A stretch of DNA of 62,733 nt from Tenacibaculum haliotis (GCF_025215075.1 NZ_JAOBTH010000019.1:1-62733); one strand, 5' to 3'; shown: positions 51,716 through 61,975, numbered from the stretch's first letter. Program-made: numbers and translations. The notes: generated by a model from the sequence alone, not told the origin.

Positions 51716-52834
51716 TTATAATGTATCAAATACGTCTGATAAACGTTTTGTAATATCTGCTATAGATCCTACACCGTTTACGCCGTAATAATTACCTTGT
51801 TCTTGGTAAAAGTCTTTTAAAATTGCTGTTTTGGTATTGTATTCGTTAAAACGATTTCTGATTTTACTTTCGTCAGTATCATCAGTTCTTCCACTCGTTT
51901 TTCCTCTTTCCAACAAACGATCAACTAATAAGTCTTCAGAAACTTCTAAAGCAACCATTCCGTTAATACGTTCGTTTTTTTCACCTAAAAAAGCATCTAA
52001 AGCTTTTGCTTGCGATTCTGTTCTTGGAAAACCATCAAAAATAAATCCGTTTGCATCTGCATTCCTTTCTACTTCTGCTTTTAACATATTAATGGTTACT
52101 TCATCCGGAACTAAATTTCCGTCATCCATATACGTTTTAGCAAGTAAGCCTAATTCCGTTTTATTTTTGATATTGAAACGGAAAACATCTCCGGTAGAAA
52201 TATGAACTAAATTATACTTCTCTTTTAATAAATCGGCTTGTGTTCCTTTTCCGGCACCTGGAGGGCCAAATAATACGATGTTTTTCATTTTAGGTTGTGT
52301 TGTTAATTGATAAATAGCAGGTAAATTTCTACCATAGCCTTTGTAATCTAAACCGTATCCTACAATAAATTTATCTTCAATATTCTTTCCGATATAGTTT
52401 ATTGGCAGTTCTTTTCGATATACATCAGGCTTGTAAAAAAGAGTGACTATTTTTAGTTCTTTTATTTTTTTGGTTTCGAAAATTTCGTAAATTTCCTGTA
52501 AAGTGGTACCTGTGTCAATAACGTCTTCTAAGATAATTACCGTTCGGTTGGTTAGATCTTCGTTGATACCAATTAATTTCTTTACATTTTCTGTTGAAGC
52601 TGTACCTTCATAAGATGCTAATTTTACAAAACTAATTTCACAATCGCTTTTATACGCGCGTAAAAAATCGGCTGTAAAAACAAAGCATCCGTTTAAAATA
52701 CCGATAAATAAAGGAACTTCATTTTTAGGTAAATCGGCTTTTACTTGCTGTGCTAATTTTTTAACAACAGTAGCTATTTCATTTGAAGAAATGAATTCTT
52801 TAAAGTATAAATCGTGGAGTTTTGTAATTTTCAT
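51716..52834 (-). CDS. Fused hypoxanthine phosphoribosyltransferase - adenylate kinase
   Basis: The protein has 372 residues in one unbroken frame. Residues 1-176 are a purine phosphoribosyltransferase with the PRPP loop VIILEDVIDTGTTLQEI. Residues 183-372 are an adenylate kinase with P-loop LFGPPGAGKGTQADLL, DGFPRTESQAKALD and RGKTSGRTDD. The linker holds a Met at 183 that opens a complete adenylate kinase, so an internal start is possible. The two activities, hypoxanthine/guanine salvage and AMP/ATP balance, are adjacent steps in purine metabolism. A -7 element TATCTTTG lies upstream. Confidence 0.92.
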   Translation of the reverse strand: MKITKLHDLYFKEFISSNEIATVVKKLAQQVKADLPKNEVPLFIGILNGCFVFTADFLRAYKSDCEISFVKLASYEGTASTENVKKLIGINEDLTNRTVIILEDVIDTGTTLQEIYEIFETKKIKELKIVTLFYKPDVYRKELPINYIGKNIEDKFIVGYGLDYKGYGRNLPAIYQLTTQPKMKNIVLFGPPGAGKGTQADLLKEKYNLVHISTGDVFRFNIKNKTELGLLAKTYMDDGNLVPDEVTINMLKAEVERNADANGFIFDGFPRTESQAKALDAFLGEKNERINGMVALEVSEDLLVDRLLERGKTSGRTDDTDESKIRNRFNEYNTKTAILKDFYQEQGNYYGVNGVGSIADITKRLSDVFDTL

Positions 52835-52841
52835 CAGACTG

Positions 52842-52849
52842 CAAAGATA
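52842..52849 (-). promoter_or_regulatory. -7 element upstream of HPRT-adk gene
   Basis: TATCTTTG on the minus strand, 8 bp before the start codon, which implies a very short leader. No TTG at the -33 distance. Confidence 0.4.
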
Positions 52850-52868
52850 GTTGCTTGATTGTAAATGA

Positions 52869-52903
52869 AAAAACCGTTTTGAATATTATTCAAAACGGTT
52901 TTT
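52869..52903 (-). terminator. Terminator after secDF
   Basis: AAAAACCGTTTTGAAT and ATTCAAAACGGTTTTT form a perfect 16-bp stem with a 3-nt loop. Confidence 0.9.
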
Positions 52904-52921
52904 GTAATCTATATAAGAATA

Positions 52922-55900
52922 TTATTCTTTGTCTTCTTTTTTAGAAGCATCAAACATAATTGGTGTTGCTACGAATAATGATGAATACGTACCTACAACT
53001 ACACCTACGATTAATGCGAACATAAATCCTTTAATAGAATCCCCTCCAAAGAAGAAGATAGCTAACATTACTAATAATGTAGTTAAAGAGGTATTTATTG
53101 TTCTTCCTAAAGTGCTACTTAATGCTTTGTCTACTAAACCAGCAGTAAATGTTTTGCTTTCTCCTGCATATTCTCTAATTCTATCGAAAATTACCACGGT
53201 ATCATTTAATGAGTATCCAACTACTGTTAAGATAGCTGCGATAAATGATTGTCCGATTTCCATATCAAAAGGCATAAATTTGTAACAGATAGAAAATACT
53301 CCTAATACCACTAATACATCGTGGAATACTGCTGCTACTGCACCAATAGAATAAGACATTTTTCTAAAACGTAATAAGATGTATAAGAATACTACAAGTA
53401 ATGAACCGATTACCGCCCATAATGCAGATTTTTTAATATCATCAGCAATGGTTGGCTCTACTTTCATGTAGCTCATAATTCCGCTACCAGCTTTTTCAAA
53501 TCCAGGTTTAAAGTCTTCGTAAGAAGTTGTACCTAAATGAGATTTTAATCCGGTATATAAAGCATTCTGAACTTGTTCATCAACTTCAGTACCTTCTTCA
53601 TCAATTTTAAAAGCGGTAGTTATTTTTAATTGATTATCTGAACCGTAAGTTTTAACCTCAGGAGCAGCTTCAAAAGCACCTTGTAAAGAGGAAGCAACTT
53701 CAGTAGCGTTCATTGGTTGATCGAAACGAACAACATAAGAACGACCTCCTTTAAAGTCAACTCCTTGTTTTAATCCTAAAGTAAAGATAGAAACTAAACC
53801 AGTAAGAATAATGAATCCAGAAATGATGTAAGCTAACTTACGTTTCTTTAAAAATTCGATGCTAATACTGTTAAACCAGTTTTTAGAAATATTTGTGTTA
53901 AAAGTTAAGTTTGCACCTTTATTAACCGATCCGTCTATAAATAAACGAGTAATAAAGATCGCAGTAAATAAAGAAGTTGCAATACCTAGCATTAAGGTAT
54001 AAGCAAAACCTTTAATTGGTCCAGTACCAAAAACAAATAAGATAAGACCTGTTAAGAACGTTGTAATGTTTGCATCAATAATTGCAGATAAAGCTCCTTT
54101 AAAACTAAATCCTTCACTAACGGCTGTATTTAAATCTTTACCACCACTTAAGGCTTCTTTAATTCTTTCGAAAATAATTACGTTCGCATCTACCGACATA
54201 CCTATGGTTAAGATAATACCAGCAATACCAGGTAATGTTAATACTGCATTAAACGATACTAACCATCCGAAGATAAATAAGATGTTTACTAATAAAGCAA
54301 TATTTGCATATAAACCAGCTTTACCGTAATATAAAACCATCCATATTAAGATTAATAAGATAGCTAATCCGAATGACCAGATACTTGCATCAATAGATTC
54401 TTGACCTAATGACGGCCCTACAACTTCCATTTGAATAATTCTTGCAGGAGCAGGTAATTTACCAGCTTTTAATACTGTAGATATATCTTGCGCCTCTTCA
54501 ACTGTCATCGTTCCTCCAGAAATCTGAGTGCTTCCTCCAGTAATTGCTCCGTTTACAACAGGAGCAGTATATACATAATCATCTAAAACAACAGCAACAA
54601 ATTTACCAACGTTTTCGCTAGTCATTTTCGCCCATTTCTTAGTTCCTGTACCATTCATTAACATTGAAACAACTGGCTTGCTTAATTGATCGAAATCCTG
54701 ATTTGCATCAGCAATTACATCACCATCAATAGTAGCTTGGTCATTTCTGTTAGATTTTATCGCATATAAACCAATAATTTCTGCAGCTCCATCAGCACTA
54801 GGTTGTGCTTTGTAATCCCATAAGAATTTAACGTACTTTAAATTAGTAGGTAATAAAGCTCTTACGCTTTTATCAGCAAGTAAACTGTTTACTTTAGCTG
54901 TGTCTTGTACTCTAGCTTGTGCTACTAAAGAGCTCATTTGTTGCTGGTTTTGAGCTACATTAGGAAACAAGTAAGTAAATAAGTTTTTTTGATTTTCAAC
55001 CTTAGTTGAATCAGCAGATGCACCTAATAAATCATCGATGTCATCAGTTTTTGTAGAATCTTTAACTTTCTCAGTAGTTGAGTCGTCTTTTAACAATTCA
55101 GCAACCTTTGCATTTGCAGCAAAGAAAAAGTTTTGAATTTCAGCATTTGTATATACTTCCCAAAACTGTAATTCAGCAGTACTTGTAATTAATTTAGTAA
55201 CACGCTCAATATCTTTAGCTCCTGCTAATTCAATTTGAATTCTACCAGAGTTACCAATACGTTGAATACTTGGTTGAGTTACACCAAATTTATCAATACG
55301 GCTACGTAATACTTCAAAAGAAGTATTAATAGAAGTATTGATTTCTTCTTGAAGAACTTCTTTTACTTCAGTATTCGTTTTATTAAAGTCTATTTTTTCA
55401 CGTAAAGATTTTGTTCCGAATATTGCAGGATCACTTAATTTAACGGTTCCGTTACTTAAAGTTTCGAATTCGCTAAAAAATAAATCTAAGTAATTATCTT
55501 GACTTGCTTTTTGAGCTTCGCTAGCTTTTGCTAAAGCTTCTCTAAAAACAGTATTGTTTGAGTTATTAGCTAAAGCAACTAAAATATCTTTTACAGATAC
55601 TTGTAAAATTGCATTTATACCACCTTTTAAGTCTAATCCAAGGTTCATTTCACGCTCCTTGATGTCGTTATAAGTGTATTCAGCAACGCCTAAATTTACT
55701 ACTTTATCATTAGCAACACTATCAAGATATTTTCTTTCAAATCTAGCTAACTCTCTACCGTTGTTATCTTTAACGTTTTCTTTTGCATATACCTTAGCGC
55801 TATCTTCTACTTTATTAGCAAAAAATGTAAACGACAGTTGGTATAAGCTTACTAATCCGAAAAGGACAGCAAATAATTTAATAAGACCTTTGTTCTGCAT
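52922..55900 (-). CDS. secDF: Protein translocase subunit SecDF (fused)
   Basis: The protein has 992 residues. The SecD half (about 1-650) has the N-terminal helix, a large periplasmic region and the helix block beginning at SIWSFGLAILLILIW with GIAGIILTIGMSVDANVIIFERI. The SecF half (about 665-992) has GVDFKGGRSYVVRF and VGYSLNDTVVIFDRIREY. SecDF uses the proton gradient to pull exported proteins through SecYEG. The single-chain form is standard in Bacteroidetes. It has its own promoter and terminator. Confidence 0.95.
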   Translation of the reverse strand: MQNKGLIKLFAVLFGLVSLYQLSFTFFANKVEDSAKVYAKENVKDNNGRELARFERKYLDSVANDKVVNLGVAEYTYNDIKEREMNLGLDLKGGINAILQVSVKDILVALANNSNNTVFREALAKASEAQKASQDNYLDLFFSEFETLSNGTVKLSDPAIFGTKSLREKIDFNKTNTEVKEVLQEEINTSINTSFEVLRSRIDKFGVTQPSIQRIGNSGRIQIELAGAKDIERVTKLITSTAELQFWEVYTNAEIQNFFFAANAKVAELLKDDSTTEKVKDSTKTDDIDDLLGASADSTKVENQKNLFTYLFPNVAQNQQQMSSLVAQARVQDTAKVNSLLADKSVRALLPTNLKYVKFLWDYKAQPSADGAAEIIGLYAIKSNRNDQATIDGDVIADANQDFDQLSKPVVSMLMNGTGTKKWAKMTSENVGKFVAVVLDDYVYTAPVVNGAITGGSTQISGGTMTVEEAQDISTVLKAGKLPAPARIIQMEVVGPSLGQESIDASIWSFGLAILLILIWMVLYYGKAGLYANIALLVNILFIFGWLVSFNAVLTLPGIAGIILTIGMSVDANVIIFERIKEALSGGKDLNTAVSEGFSFKGALSAIIDANITTFLTGLILFVFGTGPIKGFAYTLMLGIATSLFTAIFITRLFIDGSVNKGANLTFNTNISKNWFNSISIEFLKKRKLAYIISGFIILTGLVSIFTLGLKQGVDFKGGRSYVVRFDQPMNATEVASSLQGAFEAAPEVKTYGSDNQLKITTAFKIDEEGTEVDEQVQNALYTGLKSHLGTTSYEDFKPGFEKAGSGIMSYMKVEPTIADDIKKSALWAVIGSLLVVFLYILLRFRKMSYSIGAVAAVFHDVLVVLGVFSICYKFMPFDMEIGQSFIAAILTVVGYSLNDTVVIFDRIREYAGESKTFTAGLVDKALSSTLGRTINTSLTTLLVMLAIFFFGGDSIKGFMFALIVGVVVGTYSSLFVATPIMFDASKKEDKE

Positions 55901-55937
55901 CTATAATAGTTTAATTCGAGTTCTTTTTTAAAACGTG

Positions 55938-55968
55938 CAAATATAGTATTTCAAAAAAGATTTGCCAA
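55938..55968 (-). promoter_or_regulatory. secDF promoter
   Basis: On the minus strand TTG (55966-55968), 20 bp, TATATTTG (55938-55945); it ends 37 bp before the secDF start. Confidence 0.7.
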
Positions 55969-56105
55969 TTCTTTTACCATATTTATCTGTTTACGCTATG
56001 TTTAGTTAAATTATGCTAACAATTATCAGTTTTAATAGGAATTATATTATGTATATTTACTTGTTTTTTTAATACAACTATTCACTTAAAATTATACAAT
56101 TCGCG

Positions 56106-57782
56106 ATGGCGCATTTAACAGATATAGAGATAGCACAAGCAAAAGATTTACAACATATTAAGCATATAGCAAATAAACTAAATGTACAAGAAGACGACTT
56201 GGAAATGTATGGAAAATACAAAGCTAAATTACCTTTGCACTTAATTGATGAAGATAAAGTAAAAGAAAATAATTTAGTTTTAGTAACCGCCTTAACTCCA
56301 ACTCCTGCCGGAGAAGGTAAAACAACCGTTTCTATTGGTTTAACCGAAGGTTTAAATAAAGTAGGTAAGCAAGCTACCGTGGTTTTAAGGGAGCCTTCTT
56401 TGGGGCCGGTATTCGGAATTAAAGGAGGTGCTGCCGGAGGGGGATATTCTCAGGTAGTACCAATGGAGGATATCAATTTGCATTTTACAGGTGATTTCAA
56501 CGCTATTGAAAAAGCAAATAATTTATTAGCAGCTTTGATAGATAATAACTTACAAAGTCAAACGAACAACCTAAATATAGATCCGCGTACTATTTTATGG
56601 AAACGTGTTATCGATATGAACGATCGTGCATTGCGTCAAATTACGATAGGTTTAGGTGGTACAGGAAACGGTATTCCTCGTGAAGATGGTTTTAATATTA
56701 CGCCAGCATCCGAAGTAATGGCAATACTTTGTATGGCAATGAATTTTGATGATTTAAAAAAACGATTAGGAAGCATATTTATCGGATTCACTTTTGATAA
56801 AAAGCCTGTTTTTGCGGCTGATTTAAATGCGCAAGATGCGATGGCAATTTTACTAAAAGATGCCATTAAGCCAAATTTAGTACAAACGCTAGAAGAAAAC
56901 CCTGCAATTATTCATGGAGGTCCTTTTGCAAACATCGCACAAGGAACCAATACGATTATTGCTACTAAAATGGGCTTGTCATTATCTAATTATGTGGTTA
57001 CAGAAGCAGGTTTTGGAGCAGATTTAGGAGCAGAGAAGTTTTTAAATATTAAATCTGCATACGCAGGATTAAATCCCAAGTGTGTAGTGTTGGTTGCAAC
57101 TATTAGAGCTTTGCGTCACCATGGTGGAGCAGAGAAACAAGAATACAATACGCCTAGTTTAGAAAAAGTTAAAGACGGATTCAGAAATCTAGAAAAGCAC
57201 ATCGAGAATATTCGAAAATTTAATATAGAACCAGTAGTTGCAATCAACTCATTTATTTCTGACTCTGACGAAGAAGTAAGTTTTGTAATTGATGCTTGTA
57301 AAAAACTAGGTGTTGAAGCAGTTGTTTCAGAAGGTTGGGCAAAAGGTGGAGAAGGAACAAAAAATTTAGCGAAAGCAGTGGTTAATGTAGTTGAAAATAA
57401 AGCAACACAATTCAAACCTTTGTATGATTGGAAAAGTCCTGTAAAAGATAAAATAGAAAAGATTGCAAAAGAAATTTATGGCGCCGATGCTGTTACTTAT
57501 GAGAAAAAAGCAGCATTGAATTTAAGAAGGATTGATAGATTAGGGTTTAATGATTTTGCCGTTTGTATGGCAAAAACACAAAAATCTTTTTCTGACGACG
57601 ATAAATTGATAGGAAGGCCAGAAGGTTTTACTATAAATGTCCGTGAAATAGAGATTGCAGCAGGCGCACAATTTGTAATTCCTATTTTAGGAAAGATGAT
57701 GCGAATGCCTGGTTTACCAGCAACACCAGCTTCAGAACATATGAGTATTGATAATAATGGTGTTATTTCTGGATTGTCTTAA
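56106..57782 (+). CDS. fhs: Formate-tetrahydrofolate ligase
   Basis: The protein has 558 residues, the normal length. The ATP loop TPTPAGEGKTTVSIGL is near residue 63, followed by REPSLGPVFGIKGGAAGGG, RALRHHGGAEK and the C-terminal GKMMRMPGLPATPA. It makes 10-formyl-tetrahydrofolate from formate, THF and ATP for purine and formyl-methionine synthesis. It is monocistronic: a 205-bp spacer separates it from the divergent secDF gene and a very strong terminator follows. Confidence 0.96.
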   Translation: MAHLTDIEIAQAKDLQHIKHIANKLNVQEDDLEMYGKYKAKLPLHLIDEDKVKENNLVLVTALTPTPAGEGKTTVSIGLTEGLNKVGKQATVVLREPSLGPVFGIKGGAAGGGYSQVVPMEDINLHFTGDFNAIEKANNLLAALIDNNLQSQTNNLNIDPRTILWKRVIDMNDRALRQITIGLGGTGNGIPREDGFNITPASEVMAILCMAMNFDDLKKRLGSIFIGFTFDKKPVFAADLNAQDAMAILLKDAIKPNLVQTLEENPAIIHGGPFANIAQGTNTIIATKMGLSLSNYVVTEAGFGADLGAEKFLNIKSAYAGLNPKCVVLVATIRALRHHGGAEKQEYNTPSLEKVKDGFRNLEKHIENIRKFNIEPVVAINSFISDSDEEVSFVIDACKKLGVEAVVSEGWAKGGEGTKNLAKAVVNVVENKATQFKPLYDWKSPVKDKIEKIAKEIYGADAVTYEKKAALNLRRIDRLGFNDFAVCMAKTQKSFSDDDKLIGRPEGFTINVREIEIAAGAQFVIPILGKMMRMPGLPATPASEHMSIDNNGVISGLS

Positions 57783-57800
57783 AATGATTTAGATCGTGAA

Positions 57801-57843
57801 AATAACAAGCCCCGAGTTAAAAACTCGGGGCTTGTTATTTTAT
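57801..57843. terminator. Bidirectional terminator after fhs
   Basis: Positions 57801-57818 and 57822-57839 pair perfectly over 18 bp with a 3-nt loop; the GC-rich core is GCCCCGAGTT/AACTCGGGGC. It serves fhs and the convergent coiled-coil gene. Confidence 0.92.
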
Positions 57844-57857
57844 AATAAATATGTAAA

Positions 57858-58457
57858 CTAATTTACACCACGTTGTTTGTTAATTTCGTCTTGTAGTTGG
57901 CGTCTTAACTTTTGTTCTTTGTCAATAGCATTTCTTTTGTGTTGTTCAAACTCATTTTCAACATCAGCCAATAAATTTCTTGTTTCTTTCGTGATAGAGT
58001 AGCTACCGTTAAATTTAAAAATAAAAAAAGCTAGTCCAATTAGTAATCCCCCAATAATACTCCAAAGGATAGTATTGTAAGTGCCTTTGTTTAATAATAC
58101 CCCAAAGAAAGAAAAAGCATCTTCTTTTTCTACAGATACAGATAGATTACTTTTTAAAGTAGTAATTTCTTCTTTTAAAGCCTCTGATTTTTTTAACTGT
58201 TCATTTATTTTCAGTTGTTTCGTAACAACATCTTTTTTGATAACAGAAATGCTATCTAATATGTTTTTCTGAAAGCTTACAAACTGAGTACGTTTAATCA
58301 TTTTATACTCTTGCCAGTTATTTGACATTCGATAAATTTTTGTAAACTGATTCTCTATCGTATTAGGTAATGCTTCTACCTGAGCTTTAGATAAACGATT
58401 TTGTGCTGTAATATTTTGCGTTAATATTATTAGGAATAGAATTCTTAAAGTTTTCAT
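57858..58457 (-). CDS. Secreted/membrane coiled-coil protein
   Basis: The start is set at the ATG ending at 58457 (KTLRILFLIILTQNITAQ), a clear signal peptide; the longer frame adds 17 unrelated residues. The product has 199 residues: a helical region rich in Lys/Glu (QLKINEQLKKSEALKEEITTL), a membrane helix (TILWSIIGGLLIGLAFFIF) and a charged cytoplasmic tail (FEQHKRNAIDKEQKLRRQLQ). Relatives are sometimes labelled tRNA (guanine-N1)-methyltransferase, but nothing of that fold is present. Function unknown. It follows rplT on the minus strand after a terminator. Confidence 0.75.
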   Translation of the reverse strand: MKTLRILFLIILTQNITAQNRLSKAQVEALPNTIENQFTKIYRMSNNWQEYKMIKRTQFVSFQKNILDSISVIKKDVVTKQLKINEQLKKSEALKEEITTLKSNLSVSVEKEDAFSFFGVLLNKGTYNTILWSIIGGLLIGLAFFIFKFNGSYSITKETRNLLADVENEFEQHKRNAIDKEQKLRRQLQDEINKQRGVN

Positions 58458-58496
58458 AGATGAGAATTTTATGTAAATATTGAGTCTAATGGGTTT

Positions 58497-58528
58497 AAAA
58501 AAACCCAAACGTTTAAGTTTGGGTTTTT
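58497..58528. terminator. Terminator after rplT
   Basis: AAAAACCCAAAC and GTTTGGGTTTTT form a 12-bp stem with a 6-nt loop, flanked by an A-run and T-run. Confidence 0.88.
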
Positions 58529-58550
58529 AGTATAAGCAAGTATATGAAAC

Positions 58551-58895
58551 TTATTTTACTTTTTCTACAATGGCCTTAAAAGCTTCTGGGTTGTTCATAG
58601 CTAAATCGGCTAAAACCTTACGGTTTAATTCGATACTATTAGCTTTAACTTTCCCCATAAACTGAGAGTAAGACATTCCGTACTGACGAGCTCCTGCGTT
58701 AATACGCTGAATCCATAATGAACGGAAGTTTCTCTTATTGTTTTTACGGTCACGATAAGCATATGTCATCGCTTTTTCTACCGCATTTTTTGCTACTGTG
58801 TAAACGTTTTTACGTCTTCCAAAGTAACCTTTTGCTGCCTTCAAGATTTTTTTTCTTCTTCTTCTTGAGGCTACTGAATTTACTGATCTTGGCAT
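58551..58895 (-). CDS. rplT: Ribosomal protein L20
   Basis: The protein has 114 residues. [42 protein letters not shown] and FKAIVEKVK are all L20 hallmarks. It binds 23S rRNA early in 50S assembly and, in some bacteria, its own operon leader. It is the last gene of thrS-infC-rpmI-rplT, 105 bp after rpmI. Confidence 0.97.
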   Translation of the reverse strand: MPRSVNSVASRRRRKKILKAAKGYFGRRKNVYTVAKNAVEKAMTYAYRDRKNNKRNFRSLWIQRINAGARQYGMSYSQFMGKVKANSIELNRKVLADLAMNNPEAFKAIVEKVK

Positions 58896-59000
58896 AATTC
58901 AAATGGTTTTTTGTAGTAGGCGATCGAATATCGATACTTAATTGAGCCTAACTCCATGGTTAATAATTAAATTCCCTGGCTAACAGATTAGTTTAAAATA

Positions 59001-59198
59001 TTATTTTAAAACTAATTGTTGCTTAATGTTTGCTACATCAGACTTGTGTACTAATGTTGCGTGTCTTAAAGCAAGCTTACGTTTTTTAGACTTCTTTGTT
59101 AAGATATGGCTTTTAAACGCGTGCTTTCTTTTGATCTTACCAGAACCAGTTATCTTGAAACGTTTCTTGGCACTAGACTTTGTTTTAATTTTAGGCAT
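59001..59198 (-). CDS. rpmI: Ribosomal protein L35
   Basis: The protein has 65 residues with the L35 pattern [20 protein letters not shown] and [15 protein letters not shown]. It lies 45 bp after infC, in the conserved infC-rpmI-rplT order. Confidence 0.97.
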   Translation of the reverse strand: MPKIKTKSSAKKRFKITGSGKIKRKHAFKSHILTKKSKKRKLALRHATLVHKSDVANIKQQLVLK

Positions 59199-59243
59199 CT
59201 TTGTTTTTTAGTTTATCTTGCTTATATATTGTGAATGATTTAC

Positions 59244-59804
59244 TTATTTAGCCTTTTTAGGCGCAATAAACATAATCATACGTTTTCCTTCTAACTTAGG
59301 CATTTGTTCTACCTTACCGTGCTCTTCTAATTCTTGCGCTAATTTTAATAATAAAATTTGCCCTTGTTCTTTAAATACAATCGAACGTCCTTTGAAGAAT
59401 ACAAAAGCTTTTAATTTAGCTCCGTCTTGTAAAAACTTAATGGCATGTTTCTTTTTAAATTCATAATCATGCTCATCAGTTTGAGGTCCAAAACGAATCT
59501 CTTTAACGATAACTTTTGTTGCCTTTGATTTTAAAGCTTTATCACGTTTTTTTTGTTCGTATAAAAACTTCTTATAATCAATAATTTTACAAACAGGAGG
59601 TACAGCTTTCGGTGAAATTTCAACTAAGTCTAACTCTTGTTCGATGGCCATTTCTTTGGCTTTTTCTAAAGGATAAACACCTACTTCGATGTTTTCGCCT
59701 ACAAGACGAACTTCATCAACATATCTAATTTTATCATTAATTCTATGTTGATCTTCTTTAATTACCCTTAGCGGTCTACGTCCGCCTCTTCTTCTAATTG
59801 CTAT
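59244..59804 (-). CDS. infC: Translation initiation factor IF-3 with non-standard start codon
   Basis: The conserved IF-3 N-terminus ([20 protein letters not shown], then [16 protein letters not shown]) is encoded upstream of the first ATG at 59651, which lies mid-protein ([14 protein letters not shown]). The frame is open only to GTC at 59805-59807, after a TGA. No ATG, GTG or TTG is available near the N-terminus; the start must be ATA (59802-59804) or ATT (59796-59798). That gives about 186 residues, the usual size. AUU or AUA starts allow IF-3 to limit its own synthesis in other bacteria. The C-domain has [14 protein letters not shown]. Confidence 0.9.
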   Translation of the reverse strand: MAIRRRGGRRPLRVIKEDQHRINDKIRYVDEVRLVGENIEVGVYPLEKAKEMAIEQELDLVEISPKAVPPVCKIIDYKKFLYEQKKRDKALKSKATKVIVKEIRFGPQTDEHDYEFKKKHAIKFLQDGAKLKAFVFFKGRSIVFKEQGQILLLKLAQELEEHGKVEQMPKLEGKRMIMFIAPKKAK

Positions 59805-59834
59805 GACTCATGATTTTAAATTAGTATTCTTTTT

Positions 59835-61781
59835 TTAGTTTCCAAAAGGAACCAATGTTTTATTAACTTCTTTTTGTATCAAAGAAATGAACTCTTCTAT
59901 AGTGAATGTTCCAATATCTCCTTCACCGTGTTTTCTTACAGATACCGTGCCGTCTTGCTCTTCCTTTTCACCTACAATAACCATAAATGGTATTTTGCTT
60001 ACTTCTGCATCACGAATCTTTCTTCCTGTTTTCTCACTTCGGCTATCTACCAGGGCGCGAATTTCGGAATTTTCTAACAAAGTTAAAACTTTTTTAGTAT
60101 ATTTTTGATATTTATCACTGATAGGCAATAAGATAACTTGCTCTGGAGTTAACCAAAGTGGGAAGTTTCCGCCTGTATGCTCCAATAACACAGCGATAAA
60201 ACGTTCCATAGAACCAAAGGGTGCTCTGTGAATCATTACCGGTTGATGCAACTGATTATCGGCTCCTTTATAGGTTAATTCGAATCTTTTAGGTAAATTA
60301 TAGTCTACTTGTATGGTTCCTAATTGCCAACTTCTGCCTAAAGCATCCTTAACCATAAAGTCTAATTTAGGACCATAAAAAGCAGCTTCACCTTCTTCTA
60401 TAACAAAATCTAAACCTTTATCTGTTGCAGCATTTATAATTGCTTGTTCAGCAATTTCCCAAGTTTTAACATCACCTATATATTTGTCTGGATTTTCCAT
60501 ATCTCTAATAGAAACCTGCGCAGTAAAGTCTTCAAAACCTAAAGATTTAAATACATAAAGTACTAAATCGATAACTTCTTTAAATTCTTGATCTAGTTGT
60601 TCAGGTGTACAAAAAATATGTGCATCATCTTGCGTAAAACCTCTTACACGAGTTAATCCATGTAATTCACCGCTTTGTTCGTATCTATATACAGTTCCAA
60701 ATTCAGCAAAACGCTTTGGTAAATCTTTATATGAATGAGGTTTAAAGTTATAAACCTCACAGTGATGCGGACAGTTCATAGGCTTTAATAAAAACTCTTC
60801 ATCCATTTTAGGAGTTTTTATTGGTTGAAAACTGTCTTCACCATATTTAGCATAATGACCAGAAGTAACATATAGTTCCTTTTGTCCGATATGAGGCGTC
60901 ATCACCATTTCGTAGCCAGCTTTCTTTTGTGCTTTCTTTAAAAAATCTTCAAGTCTTCCTCTTAAGGCAGCTCCTTTAGGTAACCATAAAGGTAATCCTG
61001 CTCCAACTTTTTGTGAAAACGTAAAAAGCTCTAACTCTTTACCTAATTTTCTGTGGTCACGTTTTTTAGCCTCTTCCAATAACTCTAAATACTCAGTAAG
61101 CATTTTTTGCTTCGGAAAAGTGATACCATATATACGTGTTAATTGCTTATTTTTTTCGTCACCTCTCCAATAAGCACCAGCAACACTCATTACTTTAATA
61201 GCTTTTAGTATTCCAGTATTAGGAACATGTCCACCTCTACATAAATCGGTGAAATCACTATGGTCGCAAAAAGTAATATCCCCATCAGTTAAATTTTCAA
61301 TTAATTCAACTTTATATTCATTTCCTTCTTCTTTATAATAAGCTAAGGCATCAGCCTTAGAAATCGAACGAAGTTTAAATTCATGTTTACCCCGAGCTAA
61401 CTCTAAAAACTTCTTTTCTATAGCAGAGAAATCTTTATCAGAAATTGTTCCTTCTCCCAAATCAATGTCATAATAAAAACCGTTATCAATTGCTGGTCCT
61501 ATCGTTAACTTCGCATTTGGGTGAAATTCTAAAATAGCTTGTGCTAATACGTGTGCAGAAGAGTGCCAAAAAGCCTTTTTCCCTCCCTCATCATTAAAAG
61601 TGTATAGTATTAAAGAGCCGTCTGTAGTAAGCGGGGTAGTGGTTTCAATGGTGGTGCTGTTAAAATTTGCAGAAATAACATTTCTAGCAAAACCTTCACT
61701 TATACTTTTAGCAACATCCATTGATGTTGCACCAATTTCGAATTCTTTAACGCTTCCGTCTGGTAATGTAATTTTAATCAT
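59835..61781 (-). CDS. thrS: Threonyl-tRNA synthetase
   Basis: The protein has 648 residues. TGS domain at 1-60, editing domain with [11 protein letters not shown] (HxxxH) and CRGGHV, and class II core with [20 protein letters not shown] and [17 protein letters not shown]. The start is the ATG ending at 61781 ([16 protein letters not shown]); the longer frame to 61883 would overlap the promoter. It charges tRNA-Thr. First gene of the thrS-infC-rpmI-rplT operon. The leader contains a hairpin, GGGAATT/AATTCCC, near 61800-61821. Confidence 0.96.
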   Translation of the reverse strand: MIKITLPDGSVKEFEIGATSMDVAKSISEGFARNVISANFNSTTIETTTPLTTDGSLILYTFNDEGGKKAFWHSSAHVLAQAILEFHPNAKLTIGPAIDNGFYYDIDLGEGTISDKDFSAIEKKFLELARGKHEFKLRSISKADALAYYKEEGNEYKVELIENLTDGDITFCDHSDFTDLCRGGHVPNTGILKAIKVMSVAGAYWRGDEKNKQLTRIYGITFPKQKMLTEYLELLEEAKKRDHRKLGKELELFTFSQKVGAGLPLWLPKGAALRGRLEDFLKKAQKKAGYEMVMTPHIGQKELYVTSGHYAKYGEDSFQPIKTPKMDEEFLLKPMNCPHHCEVYNFKPHSYKDLPKRFAEFGTVYRYEQSGELHGLTRVRGFTQDDAHIFCTPEQLDQEFKEVIDLVLYVFKSLGFEDFTAQVSIRDMENPDKYIGDVKTWEIAEQAIINAATDKGLDFVIEEGEAAFYGPKLDFMVKDALGRSWQLGTIQVDYNLPKRFELTYKGADNQLHQPVMIHRAPFGSMERFIAVLLEHTGGNFPLWLTPEQVILLPISDKYQKYTKKVLTLLENSEIRALVDSRSEKTGRKIRDAEVSKIPFMVIVGEKEEQDGTVSVRKHGEGDIGTFTIEEFISLIQKEVNKTLVPFGN

Positions 61782-61830
61782 TATATGTATGTTATGTTTA
61801 ATTCCCTTACAAGTGGGAATTTTCAAAACA

Positions 61831-61861
61831 CAAAGATATTGCAAAAGCGTTTTTAATACAA
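61831..61861 (-). promoter_or_regulatory. thrS operon promoter
   Basis: On the minus strand TTG (61859-61861), 20 bp, TATCTTTG (61831-61838). The transcript would begin about 45 bp before the thrS start and include the small hairpin near 61800-61821. Confidence 0.7.
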
Positions 61862-61907
61862 TATATATGAGAGCTATTTTCATGGCGTGTCAATTTCTTT
61901 AAAATTG

Positions 61908-61975
61908 TCGGGCTTTCACTACTCGCTTTTTTACTAAAAATGGTAAAAAGAGCTCAAACAAGCCGTTCAATCCCT
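61908..61975. repeat. Dispersed hairpin repeat (GCTTTC..ACTCGCT..GAGCTCAAACA family), copy 2
   Basis: GCTTTCACTACTCGCT, then a hairpin CTTTTTTAC/GTAAAAAG, then GAGCTCAAACA and CAATC. The outer blocks match copy 1 at 24075-24131 while the central stem sequence differs but is still paired. Confidence 0.65.

Noticed and set aside
57858..58457. tRNA (guanine-N1)-methyltransferase, a label often given to relatives
   Set aside because: The protein has a signal peptide, coiled coil and a membrane helix and no SPOUT-type motif.
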